Shown: in pieces, positions 52,151 to 61,577 of the stretch
Layout of the letters: every line of letters begins with the position of its first letter
Numbering within the stretch: position 1 is the stretch's first letter
Assembly: GCA_944392555.1 (NCBI GenBank)
Contig: CALXWZ010000002.1
Span: 156,400 to 220,399 of the forward strand
Reading direction: 5' to 3'
DNA: 64,000 bases
From: an uncultured Alphaproteobacteria bacterium
GTDB taxonomy: Bacteria > Pseudomonadota > Alphaproteobacteria > CAAHEQ01 > UBA3637
The notes under the pieces: generated by a model
What the model saw: only the letters and a program-made list of their open reading frames with translations
Databases searched by the model: none
Told to the model about the DNA's origin: nothing
Made by a program: the position numbers and the translations under genes

Positions 52151-53461
52151 TTAAAATTTATATTGGAAGCCCACGCTGAACATATCCGCGTCTGCGCTAT
52201 ATTTTAAATGTGCATCCGAAATACCTTCCGCTTCGCCATTCACTTCACCGCCATGCGCAAAAATATGCGTGTAGCCCGCGTCAAATTGCCAGTTGTTAAC
52301 TTTATAACTGGCCCCGAGTGATGTTAAAATACGGCGACCGTCCGGAATACGCGCTGTTTTGTATTCAGGCGCTTTAATCACTGTTTCATCATAGCCGAGG
52401 CCTGTTCTGAACGTCCAATTCCGATTGTATCTATAATCTAAACCAACGGTGTAATACCATGTATTTTTCCAGTTTTCAAACGTATGTGAAACAAGGCTGT
52501 TATCGGCCGTTTTATAAATATCCAAGTTTTTGAAACGGCTCCAATGTGTCCACTTTGCCGTTGCCGAAACGGTGAAACATTTATTCAAGTCATACGCACC
52601 CGATAAAATCACAACTTCCGGTGTGGTCACTTTGGCTTTGATGTCCGACTTGCCGTTTAATGCCCCTGTGGGAATCATACCCATGCCCGGCACGTATGTT
52701 TGATTCGGCATACCCGAAATTTTAAGATCGCCTTCCAACTCATGCGAAATTTTGGAACGATATGAAATGCCGAGACGAATATCTTTTCTGGGTGTGAACG
52801 TTGTGCCCAATGTGTATCCGACACCGTAATCATCACCGCGTAAATCGTTGTATCCTGTTTCAAAATACAACCCGTTGCTTTCCACGGAACCGGCCAAACG
52901 TGCCGTAATGTATTGAATATTCGCAGCCGCACCTAAAGCAATCATATCCGTAACTTGATATGAAAATGAAGGGCTGACGTTTGTTGCCGATAATTGACTG
53001 ATACCTGCGTGAGATTGCGCAAACCAATCGTTTTCATAATCGGTTGCTAATCCGTAAGGCACATAAACGCCTAAACCGATGGTGGCTTTCTCGTTTAATT
53101 TTTGTTGCGCAAAAATATGTGGCAAAACACGGGTCGGCCGTGTGTGACCCGCACCGGAGCGCGCTCCCGGCGTCGGCATACCGTTCCCGTCAACCGAAGC
53201 TGCCGTATCAATACTGCCTTTATAATCAAAATGCAAACTCACAACGGATGCGCCGGCTTGAAAACCGCTCTTTTCGTTATATTGCATACCGGCAGGGTTA
53301 AATGCAATGGCAGAATAGTCATCGCCCACAACGCCTTGCCCCGCAAATGAACGACCCATACCCGTTACCGAATATTCCGATAGGTGAAAACCGGCCGCAA
53401 GGGCTTGTCCCGCAGATAAACAAAAGGCACAAACGCCCGCCGTTAAAATCAGTTTTTTCAT
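52151..53461 (-). CDS. FadL/OmpP1/TodX-family outer membrane transporter
   Basis: The 436-residue protein has a signal peptide (CLSAGQALA-AGFHLSE). The N-terminal hatch sequence is typical of FadL: GFHLSEYSVTGMGRSFAGQGVVGDDYSAIAFNPAGM, with its NPAGM motif. Repeated amphipathic strands follow, ending in SADADMFSVGFQYKF with a C-terminal Phe. It would import long-chain fatty acids or other hydrophobic compounds across the outer membrane. It is monocistronic, with a terminator downstream. Confidence 0.93.
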   Translation of the reverse strand: MKKLILTAGVCAFCLSAGQALAAGFHLSEYSVTGMGRSFAGQGVVGDDYSAIAFNPAGMQYNEKSGFQAGASVVSLHFDYKGSIDTAASVDGNGMPTPGARSGAGHTRPTRVLPHIFAQQKLNEKATIGLGVYVPYGLATDYENDWFAQSHAGISQLSATNVSPSFSYQVTDMIALGAAANIQYITARLAGSVESNGLYFETGYNDLRGDDYGVGYTLGTTFTPRKDIRLGISYRSKISHELEGDLKISGMPNQTYVPGMGMIPTGALNGKSDIKAKVTTPEVVILSGAYDLNKCFTVSATAKWTHWSRFKNLDIYKTADNSLVSHTFENWKNTWYYTVGLDYRYNRNWTFRTGLGYDETVIKAPEYKTARIPDGRRILTSLGASYKVNNWQFDAGYTHIFAHGGEVNGEAEGISDAHLKYSADADMFSVGFQYKF

Positions 53462-53572
53462 TTGATGACTCCTTTTTTGAAAATCGTTTTGATCATCGTT
53501 GTTCGATAGATTGACCTATTGATGAATAAGAATATCTTGTTATGCAACATTTTTTTATGAAAAAAACGACAA

Positions 53573-53612
53573 ATGTCATAAATCTGTATTCAATCTGTCA
53601 TAATAGTGTCAT
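53573..53612 (+). promoter_or_regulatory. Extended Pho box (four 11-bp direct repeats)
   Basis: ATGTCAT (53573-53579), CTGTATT (53584-53590), CTGTCAT (53595-53601) and GTGTCAT (53606-53612) occur every 11 bp with 4-bp AT-rich gaps. This is the PhoB-binding pattern. The site points rightward to the Na/Ca exchanger operon at 53717 and lies about 110 bp before it. Confidence 0.7.
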
Positions 53613-53716
53613 AAAAATATGTTTTTGAGGAATGAACGGAAAAAATCTTGTATTTTTTTGAAAAAACGATTACGCTGATAATTATTCTAATAAAAAAAAC
53701 AATAAAGGAAAAAATC

Positions 53717-54634
53717 ATGGTTTACATTTTATTATGCGTGGGTTTGGGTTTGCTTGTTTACGGCGGTAATTTATTGGTGGACGGTTCTGTTGCGGTGGCT
53801 AAAAGATTACGCCTTTCTTCTTTGATTATCGGCCTTGTTTTGGTTGGGTTCGGCACGTCAACACCCGAATTGCTTGCCAGCATTGTTTCCGTATTTGAAA
53901 AATCGGAGGGCATTGCCGTGGGGAATGTGGTCGGCAGTAATATTGCCAATATCTTGTTGGTGTTGGGCATGGCCTCACTCATTCACCCCGTGCAAATTGA
54001 GATTAAACCGTTTCGGCGCGACGGGTTGATGTTGGTGATTGCAACGGCTTTGCTCATGTTGACGGGGTGGCTCGGCGTTATTACGCGCGTTTTCGGGATT
54101 ATCTTCTTGGCAAGTATTACGGCTTATGTGGCTTATTCTTATTACTCGGACAAAAAAACGTATCATGAAGAAATAAACCCTCAGGAAAAATTGCCGAACA
54201 CGTGGCTTGCTTTTTTGAAAGCCGTGTGCGGGATTGCTTTGACGATTGCCGGCGCTAAGTTGCTGGTGGATAATGCGATTGAATTGGCAAGAGTGTGGGG
54301 TGTTTCGGAATCTGTTATCGGATTGACGGTTGTGGCCGTCGGCACTTCTTTGCCCGAGTTATCGGCGTCGGTCATTGCCTCGTTTAAAAAAGAAAACGGT
54401 GTGGCTTTCGGAAACGTGGTGGGTAGCAATATCTATAACGCCTTGTTTATCTTGGGTGTTGTTGCCTTGTTTATGCCGGTGAATATTCCCGTCGGGATGG
54501 GGAAAGATATGGTGATAATGGGGGCGACAACGGCGTTGCTATGTGGGATTGCCGTTTGGCAAAAACGGTTTTCGCGCGGTGTCGGTGTTTTATTTTTAGC
54601 GCTTTATGCCGGATATACATGGTATTTGTTTTAA
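53717..54634 (+). CDS. Sodium/calcium exchanger of the CaCA family
   Basis: A protein of about 305 residues and ten predicted membrane helices in two inverted halves. Each half carries the alpha-repeat signature. Half one is VGFGTSTPELLASIVS...GNVVGSNIANILLVLG. Half two is VAVGTSLPELSASVIAS...GNVVGSNIYNALFILG. This matches YrbG-like exchangers. Start ATG 53717 has AAAGGA 7 bases upstream; a longer frame from 53648 has no such site. mnmA follows 22 bp later. A Pho box upstream suggests phosphate control. Confidence 0.95.
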   Translation: MVYILLCVGLGLLVYGGNLLVDGSVAVAKRLRLSSLIIGLVLVGFGTSTPELLASIVSVFEKSEGIAVGNVVGSNIANILLVLGMASLIHPVQIEIKPFRRDGLMLVIATALLMLTGWLGVITRVFGIIFLASITAYVAYSYYSDKKTYHEEINPQEKLPNTWLAFLKAVCGIALTIAGAKLLVDNAIELARVWGVSESVIGLTVVAVGTSLPELSASVIASFKKENGVAFGNVVGSNIYNALFILGVVALFMPVNIPVGMGKDMVIMGATTALLCGIAVWQKRFSRGVGVLFLALYAGYTWYLF

Positions 54635-54655
54635 ATAGGTTCAGCGGAGAAAAAA

Positions 54656-55729
54656 ATGAGGCAAACGGTTGCAGTCGGTTTAAGCGGTGGGGTTGATTCA
54701 ACATTGACGGCGCTTTTATTGCAAGAGCAGGGATATGATGTTATCGGCTTGACGATGTCAATTTATAATAAAGATATTCCGAATTTAAAACCGGCCGAAA
54801 ATTCATGCTATGGGCCGACGGAAAAACAAGATATGCAAACCGTGCGTGCGTTGGGAGAAAAATACGGGTTTAAAGTGTATGTTTTTGATTGCTCGGAAGA
54901 GTATAAACAATATGTGCTTTCTTATTTTAAGGAGTCGTATCTTTCGGGTATAACGCCGAACCCATGCGTAAAATGCAACGAGGTGATGAAATTCGGTATG
55001 TTGTGGGATAAAGCCACGGCCGAGGGTGTATCGTTTGATTATTTCGCAACGGGGCATTATGCGCGTATCGGGCAACAAAACGGCAGATTTATTTTACAAC
55101 GCGGGGCAGATGAAAAAAAAGATCAAAGTTATTTCCTCTATCGCCTGACACAAGAACGACTTTCCAAAACGCTTTTCCCTCTTGGGAATTTTACGAAAGA
55201 CGATGTGCGCAATATGGCACGGGCACGTGGATTGGCGGTTGCCGACAAGGCAGATAGTCAAGATTTTTACAGCGGTGATTATGCGGATTTGTTGGAGCAA
55301 AAACCGCAAAAGGGAGAGATTGTGCATGTCGGCGGTCGCGTGTTGGGAACGCATCAGGGGTTTTGGAATTACACCATCGGACAACGGCGCGGATTGGGAA
55401 TTGCGTATCCCGTGCCTTTGTTTGTGGTGGATATTGATGCCGAGCATAACCGAGTTATCGTGGGCGAGGCGGAAGCAACGTTCGTGAATGAAGCAACGGT
55501 TGTGCAAGTTGTGTGGGGCGGATTGACGGATTCGTCGGTTGGCGAAAAGCGGGTATGGGCAAAATATCGTTCGTCGGGGAAATTGGTGGGAGCTACCATG
55601 TATCCGAGTGAAAACGGTATGCGGGTTGTGTTCGATGAACCGCAACGAGCCGTTACGCGCGGACAATCACTTGTGTGCTATGATAAAACGGACAATATCT
55701 CCGTTTTGTGCGGTGGCATTATTGCGTGA
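54656..55729 (+). CDS. mnmA: tRNA-uridine 2-sulfurtransferase MnmA, altered cysteine set
   Basis: The 357-residue PP-loop thiolase has VAVGLSGGVDSTLTALLL, then TPNPCVKCNEVMKFG (Cys104 and Cys107), FATGHYARI and KKDQSYFLYRL. The usual second catalytic Cys in the DSQDICF motif is missing; the sequence reads DSQDFYSGDYADLL. GFWNYTIGQRRGLGI and the C-terminal beta domain are normal. It makes 2-thiouridine at U34 of Lys, Glu and Gln tRNAs. The cysteine pattern may mean a different cluster or sulfur-relay type. The RsmB-like gene follows 50 bp later. Confidence 0.92.
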   Translation: MRQTVAVGLSGGVDSTLTALLLQEQGYDVIGLTMSIYNKDIPNLKPAENSCYGPTEKQDMQTVRALGEKYGFKVYVFDCSEEYKQYVLSYFKESYLSGITPNPCVKCNEVMKFGMLWDKATAEGVSFDYFATGHYARIGQQNGRFILQRGADEKKDQSYFLYRLTQERLSKTLFPLGNFTKDDVRNMARARGLAVADKADSQDFYSGDYADLLEQKPQKGEIVHVGGRVLGTHQGFWNYTIGQRRGLGIAYPVPLFVVDIDAEHNRVIVGEAEATFVNEATVVQVVWGGLTDSSVGEKRVWAKYRSSGKLVGATMYPSENGMRVVFDEPQRAVTRGQSLVCYDKTDNISVLCGGIIA

Positions 55730-55779
55730 GGGTTGAAGCTCTTGAACGGACAATATCATCAACAGATGGCGGAGAAAAA

Positions 55780-56859
55780 ATGAAACAAGCGGAAATTCAA
55801 GAAATAGCAGCATCTCTTTTGGAAACGATTGATGCCAAATCGCAGTCGGCAAACGAAATCATCAATGCCTATACGAAATCGCACCGATTTATTGAGGCGG
55901 AAGACAGGCGCCTGTTGTTGGATATGATTTGGCGCGTTATACGGCAAAAAGCCAGACTGGGGTATTTATATCCGCAAGCTTCGTGGTTTGAAAAAATTGA
56001 ATTGGCAACGCAACCTCTGCCCGATTTGAGTCATGCGCCCGACTGGGTGCGTTGGGAAGTGCCCGAGTGGTTTATTCCGCACGTGCCCGAAGCGGAAAAA
56101 GAATTGCCGGCCATGTTGGGCTCTGCGCCGATTGTTTTGCGTGCGAACGGGCAGAGAGATAAAATTATGGAAACCCTGCGTGCCGAGGGATTGAAAGTGC
56201 ATGCTTGCGAAAAATCACCGCTCGGGATTATTTTGGAAGAGTATGTGAATTTAGCGGATAGCAAGGCGTATAAAAAAGGATTGATTGAAGTGCAAGATGA
56301 GGGGGCGCAACTTTTATCCATAGATATTGGCGTGAAACCGCACGATGATGTTTTTGACTTTTGCGCCGGCGCGGGTGGAAAATCCCTTATTTTTGCGCAG
56401 TTGATGCAAAATAAAGGCTTTATTCAGGCGTATGATGCCTCTTATAAGCGATTAAGCGAACTCGGAAAACGGGCGTTTCGTGCCAAGGCAACGATTATTA
56501 AAACGGTAACACGTTTGCCCGAAACACATAAGAAATTTGATTTTGTGGTGGTAGATGCTCCGTGTACGGGAACGGGCACATGGCGCCGAACCCCCGATAT
56601 GCGTTGGAACATAACGGAAAATCAAATTCAAAGTATTGTGCAAACACAAGCCGAAATTTTGGAAACGGCGTCGGAATACGTGAAAAACGGGCATTATTTG
56701 GTTTATATAACGTGTTCGCTCACGCGTGATGAAAATGAAGCACAAACAGAACGGTTTTTGGAGAAGCATCCGCGATTTGTCGGCGTGCGGGAAAAACGAT
56801 ATTCTCCGTTTCGCACGCAAACCGATGGTTTTTATTTGAGTATTATGCAAAAGCGATGA
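55780..56859 (+). CDS. RsmB/NOP-family RNA m5C methyltransferase
   Basis: A protein of about 359 residues with an N-terminal NusB-like helical region. A Rossmann methyltransferase follows: SAM motif DVFDFCAGAGGKSLIFAQL, motif IV VVDAPCTGTGTWRRTPDMRW and motif VI YITCSLTRDENEAQTERFL. The two active-site cysteines (in PCTGTG and TCS) are present. Members methylate C5 of cytosine in rRNA or tRNA. Start ATG 55780 has a GGCGGAG ribosome site. Confidence 0.93.
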   Translation: MKQAEIQEIAASLLETIDAKSQSANEIINAYTKSHRFIEAEDRRLLLDMIWRVIRQKARLGYLYPQASWFEKIELATQPLPDLSHAPDWVRWEVPEWFIPHVPEAEKELPAMLGSAPIVLRANGQRDKIMETLRAEGLKVHACEKSPLGIILEEYVNLADSKAYKKGLIEVQDEGAQLLSIDIGVKPHDDVFDFCAGAGGKSLIFAQLMQNKGFIQAYDASYKRLSELGKRAFRAKATIIKTVTRLPETHKKFDFVVVDAPCTGTGTWRRTPDMRWNITENQIQSIVQTQAEILETASEYVKNGHYLVYITCSLTRDENEAQTERFLEKHPRFVGVREKRYSPFRTQTDGFYLSIMQKR

Positions 56860-56951
56860 AAGAGTAAAAGTCGTTCAGGTTGATTCAGTCATCAGCGTAT
56901 GAAAAGTGCAAAGGGAAAAGGTAAATCATAATACGAAAAGGAGCAAGAGGC

Positions 56952-58028
56952 ATGACGCAAATTAAAAGTGCAATGGTTTCCGTGGCGGGATTAAAATTAT
57001 CGGAGCAGGAAAAATATCTGCTCTCAACCCACCAACCGATAGGCGTCACACTCTTTAAACGCAACATTGAAACGCCGGAGCAAGTGCAAGCACTCACGAA
57101 AGAAATTCGGGAAGCCATCGGACGTATGGATGTGTTGGTTGCTGTTGATCAGGAGGGGGGACGCGTGTGTCGTTTCGCGCCACCGCATTTTGATTCCTAT
57201 ATCTCTCAATATGGTATCGGTTCGTTGCCGAAAGCGGAACGGCTCCGATTGTGCGCCTTGCAAGGTATTTTAATTGCCGATGCGTTGCGTTCGTTGGGTG
57301 TCAATGTAAATTATGCGCCGTGTTTGGATATCCGATATGCCGAAACGGCATCGGTTTTGAAAAGCAGATGTTTTTCAGATGATGCCAAAATCGTGGCTGA
57401 TTGCGGGCGTATCTTAATCAATACGTATCTTGAAAACGGCATTATCCCGTGTATGAAACATTTACCGGGGCATGGTCGGGCTACGGTTGACCCCCATTTA
57501 CATTTACCGCATATCAGTCAAACGATTGAAGAATTAAAAGCGGATTTTTTGCCGTTTCAAGTGAATGCCGATACTTGCCCGATGGGAATGACGGCGCATA
57601 TTGTGATTCCGAGCATTGATTCGGCATTGCCCGTTACGCAATCTGCCAAAGGAATACAAACACTTATTCGGGGGATTATCGGTTTTGACGGGTTTTTATT
57701 AAGCGATGCCATTGATATGCGCGCCTTGCAAGGAACGCTTGCGGAAAAAACAAAATCGGTTTTAAGGGCAGGGTGTGACGCCGTTTGCTATTGCGGTGGT
57801 GAGGTAGAGGAGTTGCAAGCGGTATTAGAGGCAACCCCGGTTTTGACTGATGATGGCCTTTGGCGATTGAATGAATGTCTGGATATTGTGAATCAAAATC
57901 CGAAAGAGATGGATATTCTTGATTTATTGCGAGCGGAATATGATAGGCTGGCTTCAAAGGCCCAAGTGCCGATAGAAGATTATGATGCGGTTGAAGTGTT
58001 GAATCAAATGAAAAATAAGAATAAATAA
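56952..58028 (+). CDS. nagZ: Beta-N-acetylhexosaminidase NagZ
   Basis: The 358-residue glycoside hydrolase family 3 TIM barrel has QEGGRVCRFAPPHF, NYAPCLDIRY and KHLPGHGRATVDPHLHLPHI, the flexible catalytic loop with the NagZ Asp-His dyad. The nucleophile segment LLSDAIDMRAL contains the nucleophile Asp. NagZ removes GlcNAc from anhydromuropeptides in cell-wall recycling. It is cytosolic and has no signal peptide. It follows the methyltransferase gene on the same strand. Confidence 0.94.
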   Translation: MTQIKSAMVSVAGLKLSEQEKYLLSTHQPIGVTLFKRNIETPEQVQALTKEIREAIGRMDVLVAVDQEGGRVCRFAPPHFDSYISQYGIGSLPKAERLRLCALQGILIADALRSLGVNVNYAPCLDIRYAETASVLKSRCFSDDAKIVADCGRILINTYLENGIIPCMKHLPGHGRATVDPHLHLPHISQTIEELKADFLPFQVNADTCPMGMTAHIVIPSIDSALPVTQSAKGIQTLIRGIIGFDGFLLSDAIDMRALQGTLAEKTKSVLRAGCDAVCYCGGEVEELQAVLEATPVLTDDGLWRLNECLDIVNQNPKEMDILDLLRAEYDRLASKAQVPIEDYDAVEVLNQMKNKNK

Positions 58029-58162
58029 ACAGAATATTGAATACAAGCCGAAATACGGTAAAAGAGCGGTGTAAAGAAACGTAAAAGAAAGGATATGTAA
58101 AAAAGCCTTGATTTCTTCAAAAGATTCTTTTATGCTGATAAAAAACAAGGAAAGGGTGTCGC

Positions 58163-58636
58163 ATGCGATTAATAACGGTTATTTCTTTAACAATGATGGT
58201 TTTTGGATTAACGGCGTGTCGGACAGAGAGTATTCAGCCCTCATTTAAATCCGAAAATACGTTTGAAAACGGTGTTATGCAGTCAACGCCGAATTTTGCA
58301 CAGTTTCGGGAAATTCCCATTCCTGAAAACGCTACCATGAATTTGGAACAAACCTTACTGTTCGGAAATGACCCGCTTGTGGGACGTTTGGGTTTTAAAG
58401 TGCCGTATAATCAATCAAATATGTTTGATTTTTATATGCAGGAAATGCCGAAATTCGGTTGGCGCGAATTAACGAGTATTCGGGCAACGAATAGCTATTT
58501 AATGTATTCAAAAGATAACAGAATGGCGATTATACAATTAAGGTCAACCTCATTGAACGGAACGGAAGTTTTGTTTGATGTGACGATGACGAAAAATCAA
58601 GCCGGTTCATCTTCCGGTTCTAAAAGTTATTATTGA
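58163..58636 (+). CDS. Lipoprotein upstream of the VirB8-like gene
   Basis: The 157-residue protein has a lipobox FGLTAC (Cys19). The mature domain has the pattern REIPIPENATMNLEQTLLFGNDPLVGRLGFKVPYN and FYMQEMPKFGWRELTSI, a compact alpha/beta domain. The tail is Ser/Gly-rich. It may be an outer-membrane lipoprotein partner of the following gene, 28 bp away. The family is not recognised. Confidence 0.75.
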   Translation: MRLITVISLTMMVFGLTACRTESIQPSFKSENTFENGVMQSTPNFAQFREIPIPENATMNLEQTLLFGNDPLVGRLGFKVPYNQSNMFDFYMQEMPKFGWRELTSIRATNSYLMYSKDNRMAIIQLRSTSLNGTEVLFDVTMTKNQAGSSSGSKSYY

Positions 58637-58663
58637 TAAGGGCGTTGAAACGCAGGGGATAAA

Positions 58664-59491
58664 ATGAAATTTTTAGGGTTTTTATTTGCATCGAAAAAAG
58701 ATGATTCGCAAGATGTGCTCGGCGTGTATCCCGAGTATATGCAAGTAAAAGCGCTTCCGGAACGCCGATATTTAAAAACATCGCGTTTTTTAGCGGTGTT
58801 AATTCTGATCAATGTGGCAATATTAACGGCGATTGCCGGATTTTTTGTGTATGTGGCGGATCGGGTAGATACAACTATTGCTAACCGCAGAGTGGTGAAT
58901 TTATATACGATTGATCCTTTACGCAAAGTAATCGTTCCGGCGGAATATGAAGAAAAAACGGTGGCGGCAACCGAGCTATATACCGAATCGTTATTGCGGG
59001 ATTATATCATCAATCGGCACGAAATTATCTGGGATAATACGGCAATGCAACGGCGGTGGGATACGGGCGGTCCGGTTGCCGTTTTATCACACTATAAACG
59101 TGTATATTCGCCGTTTCGGGTAGAGGCCGACACAATGTTTAGCGAATCACGCTCCTATAATTTTGTCAGAGATGTTCATTTATATGAATTGCGCAGAGTG
59201 TCGGGCAGTTTATGGGAGGGTGTGTTTGATACGTTTGATATGCCGATTCCCGATTCGTTTAATCCGCTTTGCGATTGTTCCGATAATTCATTGGCTTGCT
59301 TGCAATGTAAAATTAAAAATACATCGCGCCATCAACGGTTTCGTGTTATTTTGCGTGTGGCGCCGGTTGGCACAAAATCAATCGCTAATCCGCTCGGATA
59401 TCAAGTATTGAGCTATAATGTTTTGTATATGCCGGTAAAGCCGGAAGAAAAATACTGGGGCGTTCCTTCCGATTTGCGACCGGATTTATAA
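58664..59491 (+). CDS. VirB8/IcmL-like single-pass inner-membrane protein
   Basis: The 275-residue protein has a cytoplasmic N terminus (about 40 residues) and one membrane helix (FLAVLILINVAILTAIAGFFVYV). The periplasmic domain is LYTESLLRDYIINRHEIIWDNTAMQRRW...LSHYKRVYSPF. The size, topology and helix-then-beta-sheet order resemble VirB8, TraE or DotI/IcmL scaffold proteins of type IV secretion. A cysteine-rich insert (CDCSDNSLACLQCK) is unusual. The homology is inferred by eye and should be checked. A lipoprotein gene precedes it. Confidence 0.5.
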   Translation: MKFLGFLFASKKDDSQDVLGVYPEYMQVKALPERRYLKTSRFLAVLILINVAILTAIAGFFVYVADRVDTTIANRRVVNLYTIDPLRKVIVPAEYEEKTVAATELYTESLLRDYIINRHEIIWDNTAMQRRWDTGGPVAVLSHYKRVYSPFRVEADTMFSESRSYNFVRDVHLYELRRVSGSLWEGVFDTFDMPIPDSFNPLCDCSDNSLACLQCKIKNTSRHQRFRVILRVAPVGTKSIANPLGYQVLSYNVLYMPVKPEEKYWGVPSDLRPDL

Positions 59492-59499
59492 ATTTCTTC

Positions 59500-59528
59500 T
59501 TGAAAAAAAAGATAAAAAAGAGTAAAAT
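59500..59528 (+). promoter_or_regulatory. Promoter of proS
   Basis: TTGAAA (59500-59505), 17-bp spacer, TAAAAT (59523-59528), about 63 bp before ATG 59592. Confidence 0.6.
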
Positions 59529-59591
59529 ACATTTTCATTTGCATGAAGCGAACAGTGAAACAGAAAATAACGAATAGAAAGGATTTTTATT

Positions 59592-61304
59592 ATGCGTGTC
59601 AGTCGTTTAGTTTCCAGAAAACATAAAGAAAAACCGGCAGAAGCTCAACTTGCGAGCCATATTTTCCTGTTGCGAGGCGGATATGTGCGTCCGATTGCTA
59701 ACGGCATCTATTCGTTATTAATGCCGGCAAAGCGGATTCAGCATAAGATTATCGGCATTATTCGGGAAGAAATGGATGCGATTGACGGGCAAGAAATTCA
59801 AATGCCGATCGTATTACCGCGTGAATTATGGCAAGAATCCGGGCGATGGGATTCCGTTGAAGCCGAACTGTTGCGTTTTAAAGACAGAGCAAATCATGAT
59901 ATGTTGCTGGCTATGACGCATGAAGAAGCCGTTGTTGCGTTGGCGCGGACGGAAGTGACCAGTTATAAAGATTATCCGTTTATGCTTTATCAATTTCAAA
60001 CAAAATTCCGCGATGAGGCTCGCTCACGGGGTGGATTGGTGCGTGTGCGCGAGTTTATTATGAAAGATGCGTATTCTTTCCATACCTCACAGGCGGATTT
60101 GGATAATTATTATGATAAATGCGCGAAGGCATATCATCGGATTTTCCGCCGTTGCGGTATTCCTGAAGTTGTTTCCATTCAATCGGATAGCGGTATGATG
60201 GGCGGTAAAGTAGCGCATGAATATCAACTGTTGACCGATTCGGGCGAAGATAAAGTGGTGGTGTGCGATAAGTGCCATTTCTATGCCAATAATGAAGTTG
60301 CCGTCGGGATATATCAATCCGAACCGGAAGACTTGTTGCCGATGGAACAAATTGAAACGCCGAATGTAAAAACTATTGATGATTTAACGGCTTTTACGGG
60401 AATGCCTGAAACAAAAATGGCAAAGAGTGTTTTTTATACAACGGAAAAAGGGGAAACATTCTGCGTTGTTGTGCGTGGAGATGTGGAAGTCAATGAATGT
60501 AAATTGCAAAAAATTGTGCAATCACTCTTTAATTTTGCAACGGATGAAGAAGTGCGCAAAACGGGTGCCGTGCCGGGTTTTGCCTGCCCAATCGGGTTAA
60601 AGTGCCGAGTTTTTGTTGATCACTCGGTTGCAAATGGCTATAACTTAATTTGTGGCGCTAATAAAGAAGGGTATCATACGAAGAATTTTAATATGCGTCG
60701 TGATTTACCACATGCGGAAGTTGTGGATATTGCAACGGTGAAAACGGGTGATATTTGCCCAAGATGTGGCGGACAATTAAGCATTAAACGCGGTATTGAA
60801 GTCGGCAACATATTTAAGCTCGGCACACGCTATACCGAATCAATGCAGATGACATATACGGATGAAAAGGGTGAGGAACATCACCCGATTATGGGCTGTT
60901 ACGGCATTGGTATCGGCCGATTACTTGCCTCCATTTGCGAAGTGCGACATGATGATTACGGCCCGATTTGGCCGTTATCCGTTGCGCCGTGGCAGATTCA
61001 AATTTGTGCAATGAAAATGGATAGAAAAGATATTTTTGAAACGGCGGAAACACTTTATGACGATTTGCAAAAAGCAGGGTATGAAGTGTTGTTTGATGAT
61101 CGGAATGTTTCGGCAGGCGTTCAGTTTGCCGATGCGGATTTAACGGGTATTCCGTTGCGTTTAACGGTTGCTCCGCGTGCGCTGGCCGAGGGCATGATTG
61201 AATATAAAGTCCGTGGGCGTGATGAAAGCGGTTTGGTTCCGATTAAAGAAATTTTGCCGTTCGTGAAAAATTGGATTGAAACGGAAATGCAAAAATATCG
61301 TTAA
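59592..61304 (+). CDS. proS: Prolyl-tRNA synthetase, bacterial type
   Basis: The 570-residue class II synthetase has motif 1 around IREEMDAIDGQEIQMPIV, and motif 2 FQTKFRDEARSRGGLVRVREFIMKDAYSFH. An inserted editing (INS/YbaK-like) domain follows (about 220-380, with TKMAKSVFYT), then motif 3 MGCYGIGIGRLLASICE, and the C-terminal anticodon-binding domain. It charges tRNA-Pro and clears Ala mischarges. AAAGGA precedes ATG 59592. A terminator follows. Confidence 0.97.
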   Translation: MRVSRLVSRKHKEKPAEAQLASHIFLLRGGYVRPIANGIYSLLMPAKRIQHKIIGIIREEMDAIDGQEIQMPIVLPRELWQESGRWDSVEAELLRFKDRANHDMLLAMTHEEAVVALARTEVTSYKDYPFMLYQFQTKFRDEARSRGGLVRVREFIMKDAYSFHTSQADLDNYYDKCAKAYHRIFRRCGIPEVVSIQSDSGMMGGKVAHEYQLLTDSGEDKVVVCDKCHFYANNEVAVGIYQSEPEDLLPMEQIETPNVKTIDDLTAFTGMPETKMAKSVFYTTEKGETFCVVVRGDVEVNECKLQKIVQSLFNFATDEEVRKTGAVPGFACPIGLKCRVFVDHSVANGYNLICGANKEGYHTKNFNMRRDLPHAEVVDIATVKTGDICPRCGGQLSIKRGIEVGNIFKLGTRYTESMQMTYTDEKGEEHHPIMGCYGIGIGRLLASICEVRHDDYGPIWPLSVAPWQIQICAMKMDRKDIFETAETLYDDLQKAGYEVLFDDRNVSAGVQFADADLTGIPLRLTVAPRALAEGMIEYKVRGRDESGLVPIKEILPFVKNWIETEMQKYR

Positions 61305-61321
61305 GAGTGAATAAAGAAGTG

Positions 61322-61365
61322 TCGCAGGAGTTTTTATCTTGGAGAGGCTCCTGCGATGTTTTTTT
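61322..61365 (+). terminator. Terminator after proS
   Basis: A 9-bp stem TCGCAGGAG/CTCCTGCGA (61322-61330 with 61348-61356), then TGTTTTTTTG. Confidence 0.85.
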
Positions 61366-61577
61366 GCTTTGTATCAGTCTGATAAATTTTCATACTTCTT
61401 TCTCTCGGTAATTTTTAAATTAAACAATCTTTGGTTGTGATATTCAATCTAAAATAGAAAAATTTTAGATTTTTAAACTTTTTTCTGGATTTTAAAAAAA
61501 TATAAATATATACTTATGAATACAAAAAGAGTGTCATAAGGATTGAATTATAAAAAAAGAAAGAGGAAGGAGCAAGA

